NCBI GenBank assembly: GCA_964572225.1
Contig: CAZNFR010000017.1
Location: 1 to 53,366 of the forward strand
DNA: 53,366 bases
Source: CAZNFR01 sp964572225
Lineage (GTDB): Bacteria; Bacteroidota; Bacteroidia; Bacteroidales; GCA-2748055
Direction of reading: 5' to 3'
In this document: piece after piece, positions 41,750 to 50,319 of the stretch
Layout: each line of letters starts with the position of its first letter
How positions within the stretch are numbered: the first letter of the stretch is position 1
Notes under the pieces: generated by a model
The model's input: the letters and a program-made list of their open reading frames with translations, nothing else
What the model was told of the DNA's origin: nothing
Database searches by the model: none
Made by a program: the position numbers and the translations under genes

Positions 41750-42823
41750 TCAGTCACCGGATTCAAAATCTATCTCAATCTGCTTTACCTGCTCCTTTTC
41801 ATTGACAGGGAAGTTTGATAATGTAGTACCCAGGAGCCTAACCCCCTCTTCCCGGATACGATCGGCGGGCAAGAGATCATTCAGGGCATCCCTGATCTCC
41901 GAATGAGTGAAGGGATGCTTTAGGGACCGGCTGCGGGTAATGGTTTGAAAACCGGAAAAGCGTATTTTCAGGGTCAGGGTCTGTCCGGCTTTCCTTTTGG
42001 CACTGCAACGCTCCCACATGATCTTAGTAACCTCCTGCAGGCGATTCTTTACCTCATTCAGGTCGTAGAGATCCTTTTCAAAGGTCCTTTCGGCCCCAAT
42101 GGATTTGCTTTCCCTGTGGGAGATTACCGGCCGATCGTCAAGGCCGCGGACCACATCATAGAAGTAATTCCCTGCCTTCCCAAAATGCCGGATCATCTGA
42201 TCCCTGGGAAGAGCTTTTAAATCCAGTCCGGTGTATATGTTCAGCCTGTGCATTTTCTCCTCTGTTTTTTCGCCTACCCCAAAAAAGCGTTTTATCTCCA
42301 GCTTCTCAAGGAATTCCTCTGCATCTTCCGGCTTTATCAGGTAGAATCCATCGGGCTTATCCATGTCGGAAGCAATTTTGGCCAGAAACTTATTATAAGA
42401 AACCCCGGCCGAAGCGATCAGGTTTTCTCTGTGTTTGATCTCCTTTTTTACTTCTTTTGCAATCAGGCTGGCCGAAGGGGGCCCCTTTTTTGGGTGGGTT
42501 ACATCCAGGTAGGCCTCATCCAGGGAAAGGGGTTCCACAAGATCGGTATACTCGTGAAAAATTTCGCGGATATTCCCGGAGACCTGTCTGTACACCTCAA
42601 AACGGGGAGGAGCAATAACCAGGTCAGCACATTTGCGCAAGGCCACGGCCATGGGCATGGCTGAGTGAATGCCGTATTTTCTCGCCTCATAACTTGCGGC
42701 AGCTACAACCGAACGAGGACCACGACCCCCAACCACCAGGGGTCTGTTCCTGTATTCCGGAAAGTCCCTTTGCTCCACAGAAGCAAAGAAGGAATCCATG
42801 TCGATGTGAATGATCTTTCTCAT
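41750..42823 (-). CDS. dinB: DNA polymerase IV
   Basis: Y-family translesion polymerase, 357 residues from ATG 42823. HIDMDSFFASVEQ (first metal aspartate), VVAAASYEARKYG, the SLDEAYLDV catalytic pair (about residue 105), SYNKFLAKIASDMDKPDG and the RFFGVGEKTEEK helix-hairpin-helix are all present; the little-finger domain follows to residue 350. The C-terminal beta-clamp motif is not obvious. It lies 37 nt after GH9 on the same strand, which is probably chance. A five-residue longer frame starts at 42838. Confidence 0.95.
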   Translation of the reverse strand: MRKIIHIDMDSFFASVEQRDFPEYRNRPLVVGGRGPRSVVAAASYEARKYGIHSAMPMAVALRKCADLVIAPPRFEVYRQVSGNIREIFHEYTDLVEPLSLDEAYLDVTHPKKGPPSASLIAKEVKKEIKHRENLIASAGVSYNKFLAKIASDMDKPDGFYLIKPEDAEEFLEKLEIKRFFGVGEKTEEKMHRLNIYTGLDLKALPRDQMIRHFGKAGNYFYDVVRGLDDRPVISHRESKSIGAERTFEKDLYDLNEVKNRLQEVTKIMWERCSAKRKAGQTLTLKIRFSGFQTITRSRSLKHPFTHSEIRDALNDLLPADRIREEGVRLLGTTLSNFPVNEKEQVKQIEIDFESGD

Positions 42824-42860
42824 TAATATGAATTCCACTGTTCTATTGAAATGAATCTAT

Positions 42861-45176
42861 TTACTCCGAATAAATCGAATGTAAATACCCCAGCAATGCC
42901 ATTTTGCCTCTCATGGTCTGCCGTGGGGTAAACTCTCCGTTCGACCACATATAGCGGCAGTTAAAATAGCTCTCCTGCTCCGGCCAGCCTCCGGCCTTCC
43001 ATTCGGGGTAGGATTTCTCATAAAAAAACCGGGGATGTGATCCATTGTGGGTACCTCCCCAGGAACTAAGATTATTATACGGAGTATGTCCCGGATGCAG
43101 GCCGGGTGTGCCATCGTTACGCCCGGAAGTATATATATTGACATAATGCCGTTCACCCAGACCCGTCATCTCCACGGTATTGGAAGGATTACGTCCCAGT
43201 CCCCAGTCAGCCTCCAGCAACATGCATTGCTCCAGTATCCTTTTTTCTTCGGGATCTGTGCTAAAGGCATGTGCCAGGGTTACCACCTGCAGGTTTTGCG
43301 GGGTTCTCCAGTTACCGCTGTTGTTGGATTTCCGGGAGGGTCGTTCGTACATATGTTTTACATTGTGTTCGAAGGCCTGGTATTGAAGAGCTTTTTTCAT
43401 CCTCTCCTGCAATTCAGGATAATGGATGGTCTGACGGCTCTTAATATAAGCCGCGGTACCCCAGATCTGAACCCAGTAGCGGCCGTTATCGATGAATACC
43501 TTCTCATTGTCTTTAACGACCGACTCTTCGGCCATGATGTCTTCCCATCTCGGGTCGCCCGTTAAATTATACAAAAAGGCTGCTGCCATCATCTTAAAAT
43601 CCCTTCCTCGCATGGCAGCATCGCCTATATCCTGCCGGTCGTCCAGCTGAAGATCCTGTTGCTTCGAGGCAAACTCGAAGGCAGTTAATGATTCCCCGAG
43701 ATAAAAATCCTTCAGCTGATCCTGTCCGGCAATATCAAGACATTCGGCCAGCATTGCACAATTGGCCGCATTGGCCCAGGCAGCCATAGTCGTCGCACCT
43801 GCCTGAAACATCATCTTACGGTTCCCATCGGGATTGGTAAGACCATGACAGTAGGCATCGCCATCACGCAGGGCCAGAAAGAGATCCACCTCATTGCGGG
43901 CCTCATCGATAAGGTCAGGAATGCCATTGCCGCTTTCGGCTATTTCCAGATTGTCATGATCCAGCTTACCATTGCTCAGGTAATAAGGAAGGAGGATATC
44001 ATAAATGTTCGAAACATGGGCCAGATGCCGGTCCCAGTCGAGTGCGTCCGAGTGTCCTCCGATCCTTCGGGGATTGGTAGGATTGCCCGGCAGACGATTC
44101 TTATAGAATATAGAAGTCTCTCCGGCCTTAAAATGCGGCTCGTCCCAGGTATCCCCGGGAATGGAATCCCATATGGGTAGAAAGGGATGCAGGCTGGTGA
44201 GATAGATCCGGAAATCCTCATCCGGATTTTCCCCGGGGATAAACAGTGGCCGTCTGGGTATGGGTACCATGTCCATCTGGTCTTCCCCAATGCGCATATA
44301 ATAATATCCCCGCACCGAAAATTTATAGGGTTCGAAATAGGCACTTGAACTGATCTCGAATGGCTGACTACACCCAACGTCTTCCAATATAAGCCGGTAC
44401 TTACCGGGCTTACTGAAAGAACTGAAATCAACATTCCAGACATCCGAGCCGGTCATGTTCCATCCCCTGTATTCTTCGGCGCTCTTCTTCCAGAAACTCA
44501 CTTCGCCTGCCTCGTGCAATTCCCCGTTGTCCTCGTCTTTAAGCCATACCTTTTTTCCCTGAAACCCGGAATAGTCCCTCGGTCCCCCGTCTCCCAGCCA
44601 CAGATAAAGATCGGCCGATTTAACCGGTGCGCCTGGGATGTATCCTATCATGTTCACATGAACCGCTTCCGAAAGCACATTAAAGATATCGAAGGTGAAA
44701 CTTACCGTTGTTCTATCGGAATGTGTTTCCTCTGCAATCTCCAGCTGATAGCTTTCACCCTGTTTTAAAGGCTCAGGCATTTTTAAAAAGATCCAGTGAT
44801 CGAATTCAGTTTCCCATTCATGAGTGGAATTCATGATCTTGGATTTCCGGAATACCGCTTCGGGATGCAGACCCTTCCCCCGATAATATTTATCGGTTTT
44901 GGATTTGATTCTCCAGGTTTTGATATCGGATACGATCTCCAGGTTCAGATTTTTTCCATACCGGTGCAAACTGTCATCCCCAGGGGCATAGTCATGACCA
45001 TCATAAGCGCTGGGTCCGGTACCGTCGTCCTTGTAAAAAACCTCTCCGTCTTTAAAGTAGATCATGATATACTGATGATCCACCTGACGGATCTCCACCA
45101 GTTTGGTTGCTGATAAAGGATTTATTATTAACAAGGTAAAAACCAAACCGGTCAGGAATCGAAGTGAGTTATTCAT
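42861..45176 (-). CDS. GH9 family glycoside hydrolase (endoglucanase-type), secreted
   Basis: A 771-residue secreted enzyme from ATG 45176 with a signal peptide (about 1-23). An N-terminal beta region precedes an Ig-like CelD_N module (about 180-280, with VHVNMIGYIPGAPVKSADLY), then a GH9 (alpha/alpha)6 barrel (about 300-771). The family's first catalytic stretch is GHSDALDWDRH (about 374), then LLEADWGLGRNPSNT and HPGHTPYNN near 690, with the acid Glu probably in the SNGEF segment (about 749). GH9 enzymes cut beta-1,4-glucans, but the altered catalytic segments mean the exact substrate is open. Own -7 box. Confidence 0.87.
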   Translation of the reverse strand: MNNSLRFLTGLVFTLLIINPLSATKLVEIRQVDHQYIMIYFKDGEVFYKDDGTGPSAYDGHDYAPGDDSLHRYGKNLNLEIVSDIKTWRIKSKTDKYYRGKGLHPEAVFRKSKIMNSTHEWETEFDHWIFLKMPEPLKQGESYQLEIAEETHSDRTTVSFTFDIFNVLSEAVHVNMIGYIPGAPVKSADLYLWLGDGGPRDYSGFQGKKVWLKDEDNGELHEAGEVSFWKKSAEEYRGWNMTGSDVWNVDFSSFSKPGKYRLILEDVGCSQPFEISSSAYFEPYKFSVRGYYYMRIGEDQMDMVPIPRRPLFIPGENPDEDFRIYLTSLHPFLPIWDSIPGDTWDEPHFKAGETSIFYKNRLPGNPTNPRRIGGHSDALDWDRHLAHVSNIYDILLPYYLSNGKLDHDNLEIAESGNGIPDLIDEARNEVDLFLALRDGDAYCHGLTNPDGNRKMMFQAGATTMAAWANAANCAMLAECLDIAGQDQLKDFYLGESLTAFEFASKQQDLQLDDRQDIGDAAMRGRDFKMMAAAFLYNLTGDPRWEDIMAEESVVKDNEKVFIDNGRYWVQIWGTAAYIKSRQTIHYPELQERMKKALQYQAFEHNVKHMYERPSRKSNNSGNWRTPQNLQVVTLAHAFSTDPEEKRILEQCMLLEADWGLGRNPSNTVEMTGLGERHYVNIYTSGRNDGTPGLHPGHTPYNNLSSWGGTHNGSHPRFFYEKSYPEWKAGGWPEQESYFNCRYMWSNGEFTPRQTMRGKMALLGYLHSIYSE

Positions 45177-45205
45177 ACTATCTTGTTTTAGGTATTTTTC
45201 ATTCC

Positions 45206-45213
45206 CAAATATA
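45206..45213 (-). promoter_or_regulatory. Promoter -7 box (TATATTTG) for the GH9 gene
   Basis: An exact TAnnTTTG match on the minus strand, 30 nt before the GH9 ATG. It abuts the T-run of the preceding terminator. Confidence 0.5.
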
Positions 45214-45214
45214 A

Positions 45215-45242
45215 AAAGGCCAACCGGAACAGATTGGCCTTT
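45215..45242 (-). terminator. Intrinsic terminator after the DUF1080 gene
   Basis: A 9-bp stem (AAAGGCCAA / TTGGCCTTT) with a 10-nt loop, then on the minus strand TTTTTATATTT. About 47 nt after the DUF1080 stop. The GH9 -7 box follows directly. Confidence 0.75.
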
Positions 45243-45288
45243 CAAAACAAATTTTTAATCCCTTGCAGTTCTCCAGTGGGGATTTTGG

Positions 45289-46275
45289 TTAATTTACCGA
45301 AGGAGTAACCACAAACTTCCGGAACTCGATGGGACCATGGTCACCCTGAATCATGATGGGACCAGGCTCACCCTCCTTACTGTCGAGCGATCCCCCGGTA
45401 ATGCCCGGAATGGGACGGTTGGAGATTACTTCAACCCCATTGAGCACCACGGTAACATGTCGGCCCACCAGGGTTATCTCGTACGATTGCCATTCGCCCG
45501 GTTCGCGGGCAGCGTTCACTGCGGGTGCGATAAATCCGTAGATACCCCCGATGCTAACATCGTCGGCCCTTCCTTTCGAATCTTCAATCTGGACCTCGTG
45601 ACGGCCACGAAGGTAAATACCGCTGTTACTACCTTCCGGATACCGGAATTCTATACTGAGTTTAAAATCATCAAATTTTTGGGCAGTGATCAGGTTCCCG
45701 CCTTTTTCCGGGTTCACCAGGATGCCATCCACCATTTTGAACTTGTTATTCTCCGGAATGATCCATCGATCCATATTGTCGGTAAGCAGATTAACGGGAG
45801 TACCCCAAACAGGAGGTTCTTTTCTTTCCAGACTGGGAGCGCGAACCCCGGTGAATTTCAGCTTATTCCCATCGAGCATCTTGTAGCCCTCCAGCTTGTC
45901 ATCTTTCAGTTCGAACTCAAAATAGATATCCTCGATATCCATCCACTGGGGAGGAATGGTAAAATGGTATTTATCCTTATCCGCATCATAGTGAACTTCG
46001 GAAATGGGTCGTGCACTTCCCTCATAACCCACGTAATACCCAACCAGGGTAGAGAATCCGGATAGTTTAACCTGTAGCCACCCCGGAAAACCATCCGAAG
46101 CCATCAGACCATGACGAAACAGGCCGAGGTTTTCAAGCTGCTCCTCCTCTATGGTAATGGTCAGATCCCATTTGCCAATCAGAGGAGAATCACTTTCCAC
46201 GCGCTGAGCCTGTGCTGAAGTAAAACCAGCACCCAGGAATACAAACAAAAGCAAGAAAAATTTTAAATTTTTCAT
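45289..46275 (-). CDS. Secreted DUF1080 (3-keto-disaccharide hydrolase-type) protein
   Basis: A 328-residue protein with a signal peptide (about 1-23, ending AQAQ). The N-terminal part (about 30-150) is a lipocalin-like beta region; the C-terminal DUF1080 concanavalin-like domain (about 160-325) has FKLSIEFRYPEGSNSGIYLRG, GEWQSYEITLVGRHVTVVLNG and GPIMIQGDHGPIEFRKF, which define the family, recently linked to hydrolysis of 3-keto-glycosides. No 3-keto-sugar oxidoreductase is adjacent. Lies upstream of GH9 on the same strand, but a terminator separates them. Confidence 0.88.
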   Translation of the reverse strand: MKNLKFFLLLFVFLGAGFTSAQAQRVESDSPLIGKWDLTITIEEEQLENLGLFRHGLMASDGFPGWLQVKLSGFSTLVGYYVGYEGSARPISEVHYDADKDKYHFTIPPQWMDIEDIYFEFELKDDKLEGYKMLDGNKLKFTGVRAPSLERKEPPVWGTPVNLLTDNMDRWIIPENNKFKMVDGILVNPEKGGNLITAQKFDDFKLSIEFRYPEGSNSGIYLRGRHEVQIEDSKGRADDVSIGGIYGFIAPAVNAAREPGEWQSYEITLVGRHVTVVLNGVEVISNRPIPGITGGSLDSKEGEPGPIMIQGDHGPIEFRKFVVTPSVN

Positions 46276-46548
46276 AATAATCCAAAATTAGTTAGGCAAT
46301 TTATTTCCTGTAAATGTACAAATCTATTTTAAAACTGCCTTCCTGCAGACCATCTTCTCATGTCTTTTTGACTTTGTTGGCCGACCTGAAACCTACCGTC
46401 CATATCCGACTCTTTTGGAGGCAGACCAAAATACCCAAACTTCCCTTAAGATAAACTTAAGATTAGAAAAACAACCATGAGCAGATTTATCCCGTAGAAA
46501 CTACCAATTAATTTATGAGCAAAATCCGACCTTAATAAACATCATACC
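46276..46548. other. Intergenic region before the large T9SS protein
   Basis: 273 bp. On the minus strand a -7 box serves DUF1080. On the plus strand a direct repeat CTTAAGAT occurs twice (46445-46452 and 46456-46463) at an 11-bp period, about one helical turn. No promoter box for the plus-strand gene is clear, and no ORF or RNA gene is seen. Confidence 0.5.
46319..46326 (-). promoter_or_regulatory. Promoter -7 box (TAGATTTG) for the DUF1080 gene
   Basis: An exact TAnnTTTG match on the minus strand, 44 nt before the ATG at 46275. Confidence 0.45.
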
Positions 46549-49500
46549 ATGAAAAAAATCTGTTTACTTCTGAGCTTATTCGCACTATTGTTTTCGGGAC
46601 TTGAAGCTAAGGTTATATATATAAACGCTTATGCTACAGGCACATCAGACGGAACCAGCTGGGAAACGGCATATACCAGCTCTGCCGGAGTTTACGGGGA
46701 ATCCAAGTCAGGCGATACCATTGTTTTTGCCGCGGGACTCTACCCGGTTTCGTCCGGCTCCCGTTATGGCAGCATGAAGATCAAAAACGGAGTAAAGATT
46801 TTTGGGGGGTTTGCCGGGAATGAAATGATCAATGCTTCAACGATAGCAAACCGTAATTTTTACTCTCATCAAACCATATTATCCGGGGATGTAAACGGAG
46901 ATGATTACACCACCGGTACCCTCAACGATAATGTTTATCATGTGGTGGAATTTGATGCGTCCAACTCGGATATAACCAGCGACACCCGTCTGGATGGATT
47001 TATTATTATCGGTGGAAATGCAGGCAATGGCGGAGACGGAACTCCTATTTCGGGAGGGGGAATCTTCCTGGAGGCAGGAGGAGATTACTTTAACACTTAC
47101 GTATGTAACCCTGTTCTGGCTAACCTGAGAATCCTGGGCAACCGGGCGTCCCGAAATGGTGGAGGGGCTTTTTTATATGCAACCGAAGGTACCTGTTCCC
47201 CAACCTTCCTGAACTGCGAGTTTTCGGACAACTACGCGGGAAGCACCGGAGGTGGGGTTTCCATCATCCCTACCCGGGGTGAGTGTTCCCCTGTTTTTGA
47301 AAATTGTCAGTTTAGCTACAATGTTGTCGGTTCAGGATTCCCGAGTGTCGGGAGTGCCGTTTTTATTGAGGTTGAAGGTTATGCAAGTTATACAGCCCGG
47401 GCTCATCCTGTTTTTGACAAGACCAGTTTTTGTAACAATTTAGGAAAATATGATGCTGCCATCGCCGTTTACGCCGGGACCACATCTACCTTTCCGTCAG
47501 GTATTAATTATTTCAGCATCCAGATCCTGAACTCCACCTTCGTTAATAATGGTAATTACGCTGTGATGCTTAAAAAATATAACTCTGTACAATCCTTCGA
47601 CGCCCTGATTGCTAATACAATCCTCTGGGGCGGAAATACGATCAGCAACTACCAGGTAACACCTGTGATCCACCACAGCATTATACAGGGCAGCGGTGGA
47701 TCGGGTGCAGGATGGAGTACTTCCCTGGGTACGGATGGGGGTGACAATATGGACAGTGATCCCCTGCTGGCCAGCGCATCTGAATGTGATTTCAGGTTGT
47801 TGAACGGCTCTCCGGCTTTGGATGCCGGAATAGATAGTATTGGAAATAATATTGGTTTTTATCAGGGTTCCGGACTGGCCTCCGCGGCCGGCATTTACAC
47901 TTCGGGACTCACCTGGCTTTTCGGCGAGCAGGATCTGAATAAACCCTCAGGCGAATATAGCTATAAGGTGGCTGCCAGGAATCTCACCGAAGACCTGGAG
48001 ATCCGGGTGCCCGAAGGATTTGCGATAACCACAGATCCGGGTGTTTATACAGGTGATACGACGGTTCTGACCCTCAGTCCGTCGGGCGGCACCATTGATA
48101 CCACCCAGGTATACGTTCGATTTACCCCGACCGAGCAAAAAGTGTATTACGGAAATATAACCCACAGTTCGCAGGATGCGGTCACCCGGATGATCTCAGT
48201 TTCCGGAAAAGGAGTAGTATTCCCTCCCACTCTGGTTTTTCCGTTCACTGTAAGCTTTGATGAGGTTGAGGTGGGGGAATCCTCCGGAATTAAGGGATAC
48301 TCGATCAGCGGAAGCAAACTCACTTCGGATGCAGGGATAAAACTTACCGGACCTTTCATTATGACCCTGGACCTCGGCGAGCTGTCCAATCAATACAAAG
48401 AACTGGTCATCCTCCAGGAAAACGGAATAATCGATACGATTGTATACTTCCAGTTTATGCCGGAGAGTGAAGGTTATGTTGAGGGAAGCATTCGAATAGG
48501 CTCCGATGGTGCTGATTCCGTGATTACTACCATTTCGGGAACCGGGATCATCATCCCCCCGGATCTGAATGCCGGACCTGCCTCCCTTAGTTTTGAAGAT
48601 ACCTATGTGGATGAAATAACCAATGGTAAAGAAATTCTCCTGTCCGGAACCGACCTGGACGGAAACATCAACATGGAGGCTCCGGATGGATTTCTGCTAA
48701 GTTTGTTTGAGTCGGCCGCTACCCAGAATTTCACAAGTCTGGAATTGGAGGTAAGCGGTGAAACCCTGGATGTTACTTCGGTTTATGTGAAATTTAATCC
48801 GGGGATGGAGGGACTTTATAAAGACAGCGTCTGGATTGCCAGTCCCAATGCCGATACCCTTTGGATAAAGGTAGAAGGAACCGGATTGGCTCGTCCCCCG
48901 GTCCTCGAAGTTGCTCCTCTCAGTCTGGATATGGGCAGGGTAAAACTCGGGGAGTCCTCCCTTCCGAAAGCTTTCATCTTAAACGGAGCCTACCTGCAAT
49001 CGGATGTAAATGTCGGATCTCAGAGAGATATATACCTGAGTACGGATGCAACGGGACTGGACAAGGTAAGAGAGTTAAGCTTCAGTGCTTCGGATGGCAT
49101 AATCGATCCTGTTGAAGTATATGCCTATTACCTTCCATCGGAGGTCCCTTCAGCCTTAACAGACAGTATTTATGTTGCGAGTAGCGGGGTTGATACGATA
49201 TGGGTACAACTGACAGGTGAATCTGTAACTACCATGCCTGAACTGAGCTTTACCCCCGATGAACTTGACTTTGGAAGTGTTATGGTGGGTGAGAAATCGG
49301 AAAAAGAAGGCTTACAGATTAGCACGACTGATCTGCAGGGGAATGTATTTGTATCTGCACCGGAGGGTTTTAGGATTAGCATTGAGCCCGCACCGGAAGC
49401 TCCTTCTTTTAGTGAATTCGAGTTGATCTTCAACGGCGAAAGCATTCAACCCGGCATGATCTATATTCAGTTCTTTCCGGAAAATGAAGGCAGTTATTCG

Positions 49501-50175
49501 GACAGTCTTTCCTTTAATTCAGAGGGAATGGATACCGCTTGGGTGAAGGTTAGCGGTGAAGGTTTCAAACTCACGCCAGAGTTTACGGTTAGTGAGGAAG
49601 CCCTGGAATTCGACACCTTACGGGTTGGCGGACCCGGATCCAACATTTATAACATCCGGATCAACGGGAGCAACCTGGAATCATCGGTTAAGCTTATCCC
49701 GCCTGCAGGTGTGAATGTATGGGAAGACCATGCTGAAGGAAACCCGGTTGTGAGTCCGGATACCCTTTTTGTTCCTTCTGGGCCTGTGAGTATACCCTAT
49801 AATATGACCGACAAATGGATCTGGGTAAGTCTGGCGCCTCAGCAAACGGGACCTTTCATGGATTCGGTTAAGATTGAAACCCGGGGAGCAGAAGCTAAGT
49901 ACTTGGTTATAAAAGGGTTTTTAAAGGACGATCAGACCGGGATTGCAGCGATAAGTTCGAATCTCGATATCTATCCGAATCCTTTCACCGATATAATCAA
50001 CATTAAATCGAATGAGGAAATGGTGAAGGTGGCAATCGTGGATATGACCGGAAGTATCAGGGCTGAATTCCACCATACCGGAACGGTAAACCTGTCCCAT
50101 CTGGAGAGTGGTTTGTATTTGGTGAAGATGGAGACGAGAAATGGGGTTTGTGTGAAACGGGTGATAAAGAGATAG
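46549..50175 (+). CDS. T9SS cargo: beta-helix plus six Ig-like repeats
   Basis: A 1208-residue surface or secreted protein. A signal peptide (about 1-20) precedes a right-handed parallel beta-helix of the pectate-lyase/choice-of-anchor Q type (about 25-440), with FVNNGNY, NTILWGG and SPALDAG segments common in this family. Then come six repeats of 100-120 residues (about 447-1125) and a T9SS sorting domain (about 1126-1208) with IYPNPFTDIINI and LESGLYLVKM and a basic end. The repeats resemble ASPM-SPD-2-Hydin-type Ig folds. It probably acts as an adhesin or glycan-binding protein; no catalytic residues are recognised. Confidence 0.85.
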   Translation: MKKICLLLSLFALLFSGLEAKVIYINAYATGTSDGTSWETAYTSSAGVYGESKSGDTIVFAAGLYPVSSGSRYGSMKIKNGVKIFGGFAGNEMINASTIANRNFYSHQTILSGDVNGDDYTTGTLNDNVYHVVEFDASNSDITSDTRLDGFIIIGGNAGNGGDGTPISGGGIFLEAGGDYFNTYVCNPVLANLRILGNRASRNGGGAFLYATEGTCSPTFLNCEFSDNYAGSTGGGVSIIPTRGECSPVFENCQFSYNVVGSGFPSVGSAVFIEVEGYASYTARAHPVFDKTSFCNNLGKYDAAIAVYAGTTSTFPSGINYFSIQILNSTFVNNGNYAVMLKKYNSVQSFDALIANTILWGGNTISNYQVTPVIHHSIIQGSGGSGAGWSTSLGTDGGDNMDSDPLLASASECDFRLLNGSPALDAGIDSIGNNIGFYQGSGLASAAGIYTSGLTWLFGEQDLNKPSGEYSYKVAARNLTEDLEIRVPEGFAITTDPGVYTGDTTVLTLSPSGGTIDTTQVYVRFTPTEQKVYYGNITHSSQDAVTRMISVSGKGVVFPPTLVFPFTVSFDEVEVGESSGIKGYSISGSKLTSDAGIKLTGPFIMTLDLGELSNQYKELVILQENGIIDTIVYFQFMPESEGYVEGSIRIGSDGADSVITTISGTGIIIPPDLNAGPASLSFEDTYVDEITNGKEILLSGTDLDGNINMEAPDGFLLSLFESAATQNFTSLELEVSGETLDVTSVYVKFNPGMEGLYKDSVWIASPNADTLWIKVEGTGLARPPVLEVAPLSLDMGRVKLGESSLPKAFILNGAYLQSDVNVGSQRDIYLSTDATGLDKVRELSFSASDGIIDPVEVYAYYLPSEVPSALTDSIYVASSGVDTIWVQLTGESVTTMPELSFTPDELDFGSVMVGEKSEKEGLQISTTDLQGNVFVSAPEGFRISIEPAPEAPSFSEFELIFNGESIQPGMIYIQFFPENEGSYSDSLSFNSEGMDTAWVKVSGEGFKLTPEFTVSEEALEFDTLRVGGPGSNIYNIRINGSNLESSVKLIPPAGVNVWEDHAEGNPVVSPDTLFVPSGPVSIPYNMTDKWIWVSLAPQQTGPFMDSVKIETRGAEAKYLVIKGFLKDDQTGIAAISSNLDIYPNPFTDIINIKSNEEMVKVAIVDMTGSIRAEFHHTGTVNLSHLESGLYLVKMETRNGVCVKRVIKR
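47889..49920 (+). repeat. Six tandem Ig-like domain repeats in the T9SS protein
   Basis: Coding repeats beginning near residues 447, 555, 667, 780, 894 and 1006. Shared elements: an opening P-x-L/F-x-x-x-x-x-x-x-F-D/G (LDFGSVMVGE, LDMGRVKLGE, VSFDEVEVGE), the L-x-G/S-x-L/D-x-x-x-V/I strand, a mid P-E/D-G-F in several copies, F-x-P-x-x-E-G-x-Y near the end, and a final D-T-x-W-V-K-V-x-G-E/T-G. The copies are well diverged at the DNA level. Confidence 0.75.
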
Positions 50176-50319
50176 GGACTCTTGCAGGGCAGGTATGCAG
50201 ATGTAAGTGGTTATCGCGGCATCTAACCCTACACATCAAAGCAATTTGATTGGCCGTTACTTTTCTTGACTTTCCTTATCGGGCATAGTAACTTATTCTG
50301 TAGAAAAATGCCAAAAGTC

